A stretch of DNA of 64,000 nucleotides from Pontibacter roseus DSM 17521 (lineage in GTDB: Bacteria > Bacteroidota > Bacteroidia > Cytophagales > Hymenobacteraceae). The translations under genes were made by a program, and so were the position numbers. Shown piece after piece: positions 54,676 through 62,927 of the stretch. The stretch is taken from positions 124,001 to 188,000 of the forward strand of contig NZ_KB890767.1 in NCBI RefSeq assembly GCF_000373265.1. Direction: 5' to 3'. The stretch's first letter is position 1. Every line of letters begins with the position of its first letter. The notes beneath the pieces were generated by a model. The model saw nothing but the letters and a program-made list of their open reading frames with translations, was not told the origin of the DNA and did no database searches.

Positions 54676-55671
54676 CTATTTGCTGGCTGTACCTGCTGTT
54701 TTACCGGGTATCCAATCTCCGAATATACTTTCCAGGGTATAGCGCTGGAGGTCTTCCTTGCTCAGTTGGTGCGACCATGAAACCCGCTTGCCAGCCTTGG
54801 CGGCACCCGGACCAGTGGAATTATACTCTGCGTAGTAAGTGGTCTTCTCCGCATCCGGCTTGTTCCAGTTGTGCCAGCCTTCGGGCTTTATCATGTTGCC
54901 CAGGTAGCTGTTGATGAACACCGTTTTGGCATAAGGTCTCCAGGGTCTTCCGAGGTAGTAGGAGTTTGCAGAGGCATCGCCGGTGATGCGGCAGTTCAGG
55001 AACACGAAGCCATAAGGCGTACCTTCCAACGTGGAGGCCGCCGTGATGTAGTTGCCGCCCTTTTTGCAATAAATCTCGCAGTTTTCGAACACGGCCGTCG
55101 ACCAGCCGAAGATAAAGTCGGTGGTGCCTTCTATGTAGCAATTCTTGTAGTACTGGCGGCTCTTCTCGCCATAGGGGTAGAGCGTGTCCTGATTGCCTAG
55201 AAACCGGCAGTTGGTGAACATCACCCGGTCGGCGTCTATACGCACGGCCACCGCCTGCCCTACCGGCCCTGCGGAGTTCTCGAAGGTGATGCTCTCCGCT
55301 GAGAAATCATCACCGAAAACGAAAAAACTGCTGGAGCCTGTCGTGCCCATCTCCTCTCCGAAGCGGTTCTTCTTTGAGGCGAAGTCATCGTGGGTCAGGA
55401 TAGTTTTCTGCACATCCTCCCCCACCAGACGGACCATGGTTTTGGAGGCAGGCAACACCAGCTTCTCTTTGTATACACCGTTCTTGATGAAGATGGTCGT
55501 GGTGTTCTTCCGGAAATCAGGCACTGCATTGATTGCCTCCTGCACGGTCTTGAAATCACCGCTCCCGTCTTTCGCCACCACAAAGTCATACGTCTTCTGT
55601 GCCTGCACCTGAACCTGGAAAAGACAGAACAGCAGTGTGAGCAGAGCGGTATACCTTGTGATTGTGTGCAT
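54676..55671 (-). CDS. Pectin methylesterase (CE8)
   Basis: 331 residues with signal peptide (YTALLTLLFCLFQVQVQA). Beta-helix CE8 features: VAKDGSGDFKTVQEAINAVP, GPVGQAVAVRIDADRVMFTN, catalytic Asp in FLGNQDTLYPYG, nucleophile Asp in EGTTDFIFGWSTAVFENC, Arg in YYLGRPWRPYAKTVF and GWHNWNKPDAEKTTYYAEYN. Removes methyl esters from homogalacturonan so that lyases and GH28 can act. A paralogue is at 61986. A CAGGTATAGC word follows its stop (54661-54670). Confidence 0.95.
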   Translation of the reverse strand: MHTITRYTALLTLLFCLFQVQVQAQKTYDFVVAKDGSGDFKTVQEAINAVPDFRKNTTTIFIKNGVYKEKLVLPASKTMVRLVGEDVQKTILTHDDFASKKNRFGEEMGTTGSSSFFVFGDDFSAESITFENSAGPVGQAVAVRIDADRVMFTNCRFLGNQDTLYPYGEKSRQYYKNCYIEGTTDFIFGWSTAVFENCEIYCKKGGNYITAASTLEGTPYGFVFLNCRITGDASANSYYLGRPWRPYAKTVFINSYLGNMIKPEGWHNWNKPDAEKTTYYAEYNSTGPGAAKAGKRVSWSHQLSKEDLQRYTLESIFGDWIPGKTAGTASK

Positions 55672-55681
55672 GTGTATTAGG

Positions 55682-56920
55682 TTATTTAATGGATACTTTT
55701 GAGCCGTTCAGCTCCTCGAACTCAAGCGAGGCCATGATGAAGGGCGCCACCGCCTTCGGGTCATCATTTCGACGCTCTTCGTTGATGTAGTACTCATAGG
55801 TGCCATCCCGGTAAGGCGTACCGCCCAGGCCTGCCACCGCACATACATTGGTGATGCTGATAGTGCCATCGGGATTTTCCTGGATGAGATTATTTAGGAT
55901 GCCCTCGTACCCTTTCTGAGCCGTTTGCATATACTTCTGGTCGATGTGGCCGTTTTTGGCGGCCTTCACCAGGAAGTAGGTGAACATGCTGGAGGCGGAG
56001 CCTTCGCGATAATTGCCAGCCTTGCCGCCCATATCCACCACCTGCCACCACAGGCCAGTGTCTTTGTCCTGGTACCGCACCAGAGCCTCTGCCATTTTCT
56101 GCGTTATCTGCAGCACTTCGGGTCTGCGTGGGTGGTCCTTTGGCATGAAGTCCAGCACATCGACCAACGCCATGGCGTACCAGCCCATGGCGCGTCCCCA
56201 TACGTGCGGAGACTTGCCAGTTTCCGGGTCAGCCCACTTCTGCTCGCGGCTCTCATCCCAGCCGTGGTGCCAGAGGCCTTTCTCGCTGTTCCAGGTATAC
56301 TTGTCTACCAATACAATCTGCTTGGCCACGTCATCGAACAGAGCGGGCTCGTTGAACTCCACGGCATACTGCGCTAGAAACGGCGAAGCCATGTACAGGC
56401 CATCGAGCCACATCTGGTGCGGATATATTTTCTTGTGCCAGAAGCCGCCCTCCGAGGTGCGCGGGTGCGTGCGCATCTGGTCGCGCAGTTCCTCTATGGC
56501 CAGTTTATACTTGTTGTCGCCGGTCTCCTTGTAGAGCTCCATCAGGAACTTGCCTGGGTTCACCCGGTCAATGTTGTAGTCCATTTTTTTGTAGGTCATG
56601 ATAGTGCCGTCTTCACTTATCATGGTGTCCGCGAATGCTTGGATGTAGGTCAGGTACTTCTTATCGCCTGTCTTCTCCCATACCCGCTCGATGGCGCTGG
56701 CGAACAGCCCTTGGGTATAGTCCCACTTTGGCTTGTCTTTGAAGTCAATCATCCAGCCTTCCGGATTCCGTTTCATATCAGAATCGGCCATCCGCACGGA
56801 CCAGGGCTTCTCTGCTGCAACCGTCTGTGTCTGCGCTGTGTTTTCGGTTGCCGTTTCCCCTGGGCTACAGGCAGCGGCGACGGCTAATAGTATAGGCAGG
56901 GTATATTTAGCGATGTTCAT
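55682..56920 (-). CDS. GH105 unsaturated rhamnogalacturonyl/galacturonyl hydrolase
   Basis: 412 residues; lipoprotein-type signal (YTLPILLAVAAACSPGET). An (alpha/alpha)6 barrel of the GH88/GH105 group: KPKWDYTQGLFASAIERVWE, YPHQMWLDGLYMASPFLAQY (Asp of the active-site pair), TWNSEKGLWHHGWDESREQK, SPHVWGRAMGWYAMALVDVL, TGLWWQVVDMGGKAGNYREG and SASSMFTYFLVKAAKNG. It hydrolyses the unsaturated uronate left by pectate or rhamnogalacturonan lyases, such as the PL1 enzyme at 62924. It lies 94 bases downstream of susD, after a long hairpin. Confidence 0.92.
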   Translation of the reverse strand: MNIAKYTLPILLAVAAACSPGETATENTAQTQTVAAEKPWSVRMADSDMKRNPEGWMIDFKDKPKWDYTQGLFASAIERVWEKTGDKKYLTYIQAFADTMISEDGTIMTYKKMDYNIDRVNPGKFLMELYKETGDNKYKLAIEELRDQMRTHPRTSEGGFWHKKIYPHQMWLDGLYMASPFLAQYAVEFNEPALFDDVAKQIVLVDKYTWNSEKGLWHHGWDESREQKWADPETGKSPHVWGRAMGWYAMALVDVLDFMPKDHPRRPEVLQITQKMAEALVRYQDKDTGLWWQVVDMGGKAGNYREGSASSMFTYFLVKAAKNGHIDQKYMQTAQKGYEGILNNLIQENPDGTISITNVCAVAGLGGTPYRDGTYEYYINEERRNDDPKAVAPFIMASLEFEELNGSKVSIK

Positions 56921-56970
56921 ATGGGTTGTTTTGCTAGGTATTTCACTCGTTTATCTTCAAAGCTCAGAAG

Positions 56971-57013
56971 CAGACTCAGAGGGAAAGGAGTTCTCCCTTC
57001 CCCTCTGAGTCTG
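56971..57013 (-). other. Long intercistronic hairpin right after the susD stop (pectin locus)
   Basis: Outer arms CAGACTCAGAGGG (56971-56983) and CCCTCTGAGTCTG (57001-57013) pair over 13 bp, and the inner GGAG/CTCC extends the stem. The hairpin begins one base past the susD stop at 57015 and has no U-run after it on minus. This fits a barrier that protects the susCD mRNA from 3' decay or attenuates the enzyme genes. Confidence 0.65.
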
Positions 57014-57014
57014 T

Positions 57015-58712
57015 CTAGTTGTATCCTTCGTTCTGCGTGAACTCGCCTGGGTTGGACACGGCATCCAGCTGTGCCTGTGGTATAGGACGAAGCACGTGGA
57101 ACGGCTGTATGTTCGGTGCGGCATCCGGGTTGAAGGCGCGCACACGCTCAATCAACTTATCCGTCCGCTTCAGGTCAAACCAGCGCTGCTGCTCTCCGGC
57201 AAACTCCCGTGCCCGCTCATCCAGGATGAAGTCGATGTTGAGCTGGTCTGGTGTAACCTCCATCTCCGCCTGCTTGCCTGGCAGAGCGGCTCTTCGGCGC
57301 ACCGCATTCATGTAAGTTACGGCTTCTCCAGCGTTGCCCTGCATCATTTCCGCTTCTGCGGCAATTAAGTACATTTCCGCAAGGCGAATCACAAAGGCAT
57401 CGCGCTGGCCCTGCTGCTGGGAAATGGTCAGGCGGTTGGGCTCCAGGAACTTCTTCAGCGACATATACCTGTCCCGCACGACAGGCGCATCACCTGCACC
57501 CACATTGTAGGTTCTGCTTCTGTCGATGATGGTGTACTTCTTGGCATCCTTTCGGGCATTCGGCACCACATACTTAGTAGCCAGAATCGCCGTGTCGCCT
57601 GCCGCAAAAGTAACGTTCGTTTCGCTTCCATTGGAGAGGGTTTTCTTATAGGTACCTGGCTTATTGGCATACCATACCGTCTCAAAAGTCGCGTTAAAGC
57701 GTGCATCCTTTGTCTCATCAAACAGGTCGAGCAAATGGGCTGTAGGCATAAAGCGAGCGAATGGGCGACCATACCGCATGTCGCGCTGCATACCTGCTAC
57801 CTGGTCATAGGTCATCAGGAAGAACAGGTGCGCGTTGTTGCCGCCATCACGAAGCAGTATGTCATCGCCGGTGCCGGCAGTCGGGCCGTCAAACTCTCTG
57901 TTCAGGATGAGGTCAGCTGTGAAGTTGACATGCCACACGATTTCCGAGTTTTTGACATTGCTGATGCTCCAGAGGTTAGCGTAGTTGGGCACCAGGCTGA
58001 AGCTGTAGTCGCTGATGACTTTTTTAGCCAGGCGCGCCGCTTCCGGGTAGTTTTTGCGGTACAGGTGCATACGGGCCATGAAGGCTTCAGCGGCCGGCTT
58101 GGTCACGCGCCCGTACTGATTGCTGCTTGGAGCCAGGTTTTCGGTCGCGAACTGTAAATCCTCGAAGATGAGCTTATAGAAGTCTTCCACTGACGTACAA
58201 TTCGCCGTCGTGAGCAGGCCGATTGACTCGTCCGTCGTCAGGTGCACGCCACCCCAGGTCTCCACAATGTGCCACAGGTAGAACGCCCTCAGAAAGCGGG
58301 CTTCAGCCAGCCTAGTTGTCTTCAGTTCCTCAGACAGGGGAGACTCCGGTATTCTTTTCACTGCGGCGTTGCAGGCATTCAGAGCGGAGTAAAAGCGCGT
58401 CCAGTAAAAATTGATGGGTGCGTTGGCTCCTGACAGGTCTGAATTATACAGGGCCACCGGCGGGTTCTCCATGCCGTTGCCACGGGTGAAGATGTCTGTG
58501 CCCGTCTCGGTCAAGGCGATGCCGTTCTCTTTGCCATACCAGAAGCGCATAGGGGTATACAGGGAGTTCACCAGGCTTTCTATACCTTCCGCTGTCTTGT
58601 AGTAAGCATCAGAGGTTAGACCCGATTTGTTTTCTTCGTCCAGGAAAGTCTCGCAGGAAGCTGTACCTAACAGAAGAACAGGAATGAGTATGCTATAGAA
58701 TATCTTTTTCAT
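57015..58712 (-). CDS. SusD/RagB-family glycan-binding lipoprotein (pectin locus)
   Basis: 565 residues; lipoprotein signal MKKIFYSILIPVLLLGTASC. SusD features: ETFLDEENKSGLTSDAYYKT, LAEARFLRAFYLWHIVETWG, AAEAFMARMHLYRKNYPEAA, VIRLAEMYLIAAEAEMMQGN, IDFILDERAREFAGEQQRWF and TQNEGYN at the end. Lid protein for the SusC encoded 30 bases upstream; pectic oligosaccharides are the likely ligand because of the surrounding CE8, PL1, GH28 and GH105 genes. Confidence 0.95.
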   Translation of the reverse strand: MKKIFYSILIPVLLLGTASCETFLDEENKSGLTSDAYYKTAEGIESLVNSLYTPMRFWYGKENGIALTETGTDIFTRGNGMENPPVALYNSDLSGANAPINFYWTRFYSALNACNAAVKRIPESPLSEELKTTRLAEARFLRAFYLWHIVETWGGVHLTTDESIGLLTTANCTSVEDFYKLIFEDLQFATENLAPSSNQYGRVTKPAAEAFMARMHLYRKNYPEAARLAKKVISDYSFSLVPNYANLWSISNVKNSEIVWHVNFTADLILNREFDGPTAGTGDDILLRDGGNNAHLFFLMTYDQVAGMQRDMRYGRPFARFMPTAHLLDLFDETKDARFNATFETVWYANKPGTYKKTLSNGSETNVTFAAGDTAILATKYVVPNARKDAKKYTIIDRSRTYNVGAGDAPVVRDRYMSLKKFLEPNRLTISQQQGQRDAFVIRLAEMYLIAAEAEMMQGNAGEAVTYMNAVRRRAALPGKQAEMEVTPDQLNIDFILDERAREFAGEQQRWFDLKRTDKLIERVRAFNPDAAPNIQPFHVLRPIPQAQLDAVSNPGEFTQNEGYN

Positions 58713-58742
58713 GATTGCAGATTTTTAAATGTTCTTCTCACC

Positions 58743-61700
58743 TTAGAATGAAACATTGAGGCCAAATACCATTTGTCTCGTCATCGGGAAGCTTAGGGCT
58801 CCCAAACGCTCCGGGTCGTAAGGCGCTATATCACTCATCAGGATAAAGTAGTTCTTAGCCGTTGCGTAAACCCGCAGGTTAGAAAGCTTTAGTTTATCTG
58901 CTATACCTTGAGGGAAGTTATAAGCCAGGGTTACGTCTCTTAATTTTACAAAAGAACCATCCACGTACTGCAGCGTTGTATAGTAGCGCGTGCTGGCGCG
59001 GCTCGTGCCTGCGTTTGGTCTTGGGTAGGCATTGGTCGGGTTCTCCGGCGTCCAGTAATCTACCACTGGTCCGTTTTCCAGCGCGTCTATTTTATAAGAA
59101 CCGGCCGCCTCGCTCAGGATGGTGTGGCCAATGCGGGCATAGACCATAAAGGAAAGCTCCAATCCTTTGTATCCCAATCTGTTCGTCACGCCTAAGGTCC
59201 AATCCGGAGTCTGATTCCCAATCACCACCCTGTCTTCTGGCGTGATGATTCCGTCTTTGTTCTGGTCCTTCACCTTGATGTCTCCCGGCTTCTGCTGGTT
59301 TTGGGCCGCTGCATCTTCCTCTCCCAGTTGCCAGATGCCTATTTTCTCATAGTCGTAGAAGACGTTTATCGGATGCCCCACAAACAGGCCATAATCCCCA
59401 AGTGTCAGGTCTCTTTCCGCGCCTTCGGCCAGTTCTCTCACCTCTTGCTTGTTTCTGGCGAAGCTGAAGTCAGATGACCACCTGAAGCCGTTGGGCTGGT
59501 CCACGTTCACGGTGCCCACCTGTAATTCCACGCCTCGGTTACGGGTCTTGCCCACGTTGTATATCACCCTCTCAAAGCCTGTAGAGGTAGGAAGCGCTCT
59601 TGGAAGAAGCAAATCGCGGGTATCCTGCTGGTATACATCCAGTGTGCCGACAATCCGGTTGTTGAACAAGCCAAAATCAAGACCTGCGTTGGCTGTCGCG
59701 GTTGTCTCCCACCCCAAGGCAGGTGTGGCCAGTGTGGCAGGGTAAAACCCGAAAGCGGGTGCCTCGACACTGCCCTGGTCAAACGCATAGGTGGACTTGC
59801 CCAGGCTGCCCTTCGTCTGGTAGGCATCGACTGAACTGTTGCCGGAGAGTCCGTAGCTCAAACGCAGCTTCAAATCAGACACAGCGTTCACGCCCTGCAA
59901 AAAGCTTTCTTCTTTCAGTAACCAGCCCACCGATGCCGAAGGGAAATAATCCCATTTGTTGCCATCGGCCAACACAGAGGCTCCGTCAGCCCGCATCACA
60001 AAAGTGAACAGGTATTTGTTGAGGAGCTTGTAATTCAGGCGGCCAAAGAAAGACGCCAGGCTCTCCTCCCGCAGCTGGCTACCTAATCGGTAAGAGGATT
60101 GGGTGGCGCCCAGGTTGTGAAAGAGAAATGTGGAAGACAGCAGGTTACGCCCCTCAGCAGAAAAAGCCTCGTAGTTCTCGCTCCAAATACTGGTACCAAG
60201 CATCGCCGACAGTTCATGGTTCTCTGATAGCGCCTTGGTATAGTTGGCGAAGTTTTCCCATGTCAGCCTCGAGAAATTGGCCAGCTCCGCTCTTGCCAGG
60301 GATTGGCCATTAGCACCGGTTTCGATGGTATTGGTGCCCGAGTAGAGCCCGTTGCGGTTGTTGTACTGGTCCACACCGAAGCGGGAGGTGAAAACCAAAT
60401 CTTTTATAGGGGTATAGTCTACGGAGAGGTTACCGAAAAAGCGCTTGTTGAGCTCATTGTTCTCGAAGGCGCCAGGCTGCTCGTCCACCAGTGGGTTCAT
60501 CGTGGAAGCATCTCCTACAGGAAAGGGAAGGAAGTTGCCTGCCTCATCATAAGGCCTGCCCAGCGGGCTCATTTTGTTCGCCTGGTTCAAAGGGTCGCGT
60601 CTCAAATCACGGTCGCGGTAGGTATACATCAGGTTGGTGCTCACCTTCAGTTTATCCGATACATCGTAGCCTACATTCAGGCGGCCGCTATACCTTTTCA
60701 TCCTGTCGTTCTGCAGCAGGCCTTTCTCGTCGAAATATTCTGTGGATAAGTAGTAGCTCAGTTTGTCGGCACCGCCGGTTATACCTACCTGGTAGTTTTG
60801 CTGGCTTCCGGTTCCGAGTATCTCATCTGCCCAATCCGTCCAGATACCGTTCCGGAAGTTCTCCAATTGCGCCGGATTGAAAATCTTGTCGTCATCGGCC
60901 GGGCTGTTCCACTCGCCCACTGTTCTGCGTGACTCCCTTCGAAGCTGTACCCATTCCGGGCCAGTCATGATATCGGCATAACCATTCACGGTCTGTACGC
61001 CATAGTAAGAGTTGAAAGAAACCTTCGCCTTGCCGGAAGACCCGCTTTTGGTTGTGATGAGTATGACACCGTTAGCACCCAAGGATCCGTAGATGGCCGT
61101 GGCTGTGGCGTCTTTCAAAATCTCCATGGAGGCGATGTCGTTTGGGTTCACGTCGAGCGGCCCGTCATAGCGGATGCCATCCACCAGCACAAGCGGGTCG
61201 TTGCCGGCGCCGATGGACCTACTGCCCCGGATGCTCAGGTTCACCCCTGCCCCTGCCTGACCGCTACCCCTGGTGAGGTCGAGGCCCGGCACTTTGCCCT
61301 GCAATACCTCCAACCCGCTGGTCACAGGTATAGCCGTCAGGTCCTCGCCCCGTACCGAGGCCACCGAACCGGTCAGGTCCGATTTCTTCACGGTACCATA
61401 CCCGATGACGACCACTTCATCCAACGCCTTCGCATCTGTCTTCATCGACGCATTGACTGTCGTTCGGTTGTCAATGGGCACTTCCTGCGCACTGAAACCG
61501 ATGTAGGAGAAAATCAAAGTACCCGTACCGTTCGGCACGTTCAAGGTATAGCCCCCCTGCGCATCCGTGGAGGTGCCGTTGGAGGTGCCTTTGAGGAGGA
61601 CGGTTACGCCCGGTAGCCCATCCCCTTTCTCATCGGTGACTTTGCCCTGCACGGTGAGCCCCTGTGCCAGAGCACTTGCCATGGTGGCAAAGACAAGCGG

Positions 61701-61745
61701 AATAATGAGTAAGTACCTCATCTTCTTAAGTATCGCTCTTTTCAT
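58743..61745 (-). CDS. SusC/RagA-family TonB-linked transporter (pectin locus)
   Basis: 1000 residues from the ATG at 61745; an ATG nine codons upstream (61772) is less natural. Signal peptide MRYLLIIPLVFATMASALAQ. Carboxypeptidase-like domain GLTVQGKVTDEKGDGLPGVT; the segment ALDEVVVIGYGTVKKSDLTG; plug with VNLSIRGSRSIGAGNDPLVL and VDGIRYDGPLDVNPND; barrel ending RQMVFGLNVSF. First gene of a susCD pair whose upstream neighbour is a CE8-PL1 unit on the same strand. Confidence 0.95.
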   Translation of the reverse strand: MKRAILKKMRYLLIIPLVFATMASALAQGLTVQGKVTDEKGDGLPGVTVLLKGTSNGTSTDAQGGYTLNVPNGTGTLIFSYIGFSAQEVPIDNRTTVNASMKTDAKALDEVVVIGYGTVKKSDLTGSVASVRGEDLTAIPVTSGLEVLQGKVPGLDLTRGSGQAGAGVNLSIRGSRSIGAGNDPLVLVDGIRYDGPLDVNPNDIASMEILKDATATAIYGSLGANGVILITTKSGSSGKAKVSFNSYYGVQTVNGYADIMTGPEWVQLRRESRRTVGEWNSPADDDKIFNPAQLENFRNGIWTDWADEILGTGSQQNYQVGITGGADKLSYYLSTEYFDEKGLLQNDRMKRYSGRLNVGYDVSDKLKVSTNLMYTYRDRDLRRDPLNQANKMSPLGRPYDEAGNFLPFPVGDASTMNPLVDEQPGAFENNELNKRFFGNLSVDYTPIKDLVFTSRFGVDQYNNRNGLYSGTNTIETGANGQSLARAELANFSRLTWENFANYTKALSENHELSAMLGTSIWSENYEAFSAEGRNLLSSTFLFHNLGATQSSYRLGSQLREESLASFFGRLNYKLLNKYLFTFVMRADGASVLADGNKWDYFPSASVGWLLKEESFLQGVNAVSDLKLRLSYGLSGNSSVDAYQTKGSLGKSTYAFDQGSVEAPAFGFYPATLATPALGWETTATANAGLDFGLFNNRIVGTLDVYQQDTRDLLLPRALPTSTGFERVIYNVGKTRNRGVELQVGTVNVDQPNGFRWSSDFSFARNKQEVRELAEGAERDLTLGDYGLFVGHPINVFYDYEKIGIWQLGEEDAAAQNQQKPGDIKVKDQNKDGIITPEDRVVIGNQTPDWTLGVTNRLGYKGLELSFMVYARIGHTILSEAAGSYKIDALENGPVVDYWTPENPTNAYPRPNAGTSRASTRYYTTLQYVDGSFVKLRDVTLAYNFPQGIADKLKLSNLRVYATAKNYFILMSDIAPYDPERLGALSFPMTRQMVFGLNVSF

Positions 61746-61985
61746 AGGAAATAAAATTATGTTGTTCAACAAGTGTATGTATGTTATGCGTGAATGCTAA
61801 CTGCCAACTAATTCAATCAATACTCAGAAGACTCGGGCTATACCTGAATCCGTCTTAAGACCTGCGGGACATGGTGTTCTATGTCTGTGCTGAAAGTTTG
61901 GGACTGTGTGCTCCATCTGCTGCGCACAGTGCTATAAGGCGGGTACTACGGTTTTCTTTTTATCTCAAGCGGTGCTCTTTAAAGG
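61746..61985 (-). promoter_or_regulatory. Upstream region of the pectin susC
   Basis: 240 bases between susC and the CE8 gene. It should hold the susC promoter, though no exact TAnnTTTG box and no LacI-type operator are visible. A GCTATACCTG word lies at 61837-61846. Confidence 0.45.
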
Positions 61986-62927
61986 TTATCTGATTGGTTT
62001 CCAGTTATCGGTTCCAGCCAATATGGCAGCTGGATTATACTTTTTCGCTTCTTTTGCCTTCAGCTGCTTTGCCCAGGCCACCCTGCTTTTGGGCGCGGCT
62101 CCGGGGCCTTTGGATTTGTGCTCGGCATAGAACGCCGTCTTCTCCGCGTCTGGCTTGTTCCAGTTGTGCCAGCCCTCCGGGCGAATGTGCTTTCCTAAGG
62201 TGGTGTTGAGGAACACCGTCTGGGCGAAGGGCCTCCAGGGGCGCCCTAGGTATACCTGTAGCTTCTCGTCGGAGGCGGTTACTTTGCAGTCCAGGAACAC
62301 GAACCCGAAGGGCTGTCCTTCTGGCGTGGAGGCGGCGGTGATGTAGGAGTTCTTTTTGCAGTGGATGGTGCAGTTCTCGAAAACAGCCGTCGCCGGCCCG
62401 AAGATAAAATCGGTGGTGCCTTCGATGTAGCAGTTCACATAATACTGGCGGCTGTTCGCGACGCCGGCATACAGGGTGTCCTGATCGCCGATGATGTTGC
62501 AGTTCCGGAACACGCAGCGGTCAGCCTCCACATGCAGCGCCACCGCCTGCCCCACCGGACCGGCCGTGTTCTGGAAGGTGATGTTCTCGGCCTCAAAGCC
62601 ATTCCCCTGCACCAGCACGGTATAGGAAGTGAAGGTGTTGATGTCGCCTTTACCGGAATAGTCGTCCCAGGAGATGATGGTGTTTTCCTTGCTCTCCCCG
62701 ATGAAGGACAGATTGGTTTTCCAGGAAGGGATGATGAGCTTTTCGCGGTAGGTGCCTTTCCGGATGTGTATCTCGATGCGCTCTGTCGGGAAGGCAGGCA
62801 CCGCATCCACGGCAGCCTGGATGGAGGTATAGTCACCGCTTCCGTCCTGCGACACAACCATACGCTTCTGTTGTGCTTGTATCGCTACAAATGCAAGGCA
62901 AAAGAATATCGTCAGAAGGCACCTCAT
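61986..62927 (-). CDS. Pectin methylesterase (CE8), second copy
   Basis: 313 residues with signal peptide (LLTIFFCLAFVAIQAQ). CE8 motifs: VVSQDGSGDYTSIQAAVDAV, QNTAGPVGQAVALHVEADRC, NIIGDQDTLYAGVANSRQYY (Asp), GTTDFIFGPATAVFENCTIH (Asp), VYLGRPWRPFAQTVFLNTTL (Arg) and PEGWHNWNKPDAEKTAFYAE. Its ATG overlaps the PL1 stop by four bases (ATGA), so demethylation and lyase are translationally coupled. It differs clearly from the CE8 at 54676. Confidence 0.95.
   Translation of the reverse strand: MRCLLTIFFCLAFVAIQAQQKRMVVSQDGSGDYTSIQAAVDAVPAFPTERIEIHIRKGTYREKLIIPSWKTNLSFIGESKENTIISWDDYSGKGDINTFTSYTVLVQGNGFEAENITFQNTAGPVGQAVALHVEADRCVFRNCNIIGDQDTLYAGVANSRQYYVNCYIEGTTDFIFGPATAVFENCTIHCKKNSYITAASTPEGQPFGFVFLDCKVTASDEKLQVYLGRPWRPFAQTVFLNTTLGKHIRPEGWHNWNKPDAEKTAFYAEHKSKGPGAAPKSRVAWAKQLKAKEAKKYNPAAILAGTDNWKPIR

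Noticed and set aside
54676..62927. The two CE8 genes as a recent tandem duplication
   Set aside because: They share only family-level motifs and differ through most of the sequence; they look like old paralogues with separate partners.
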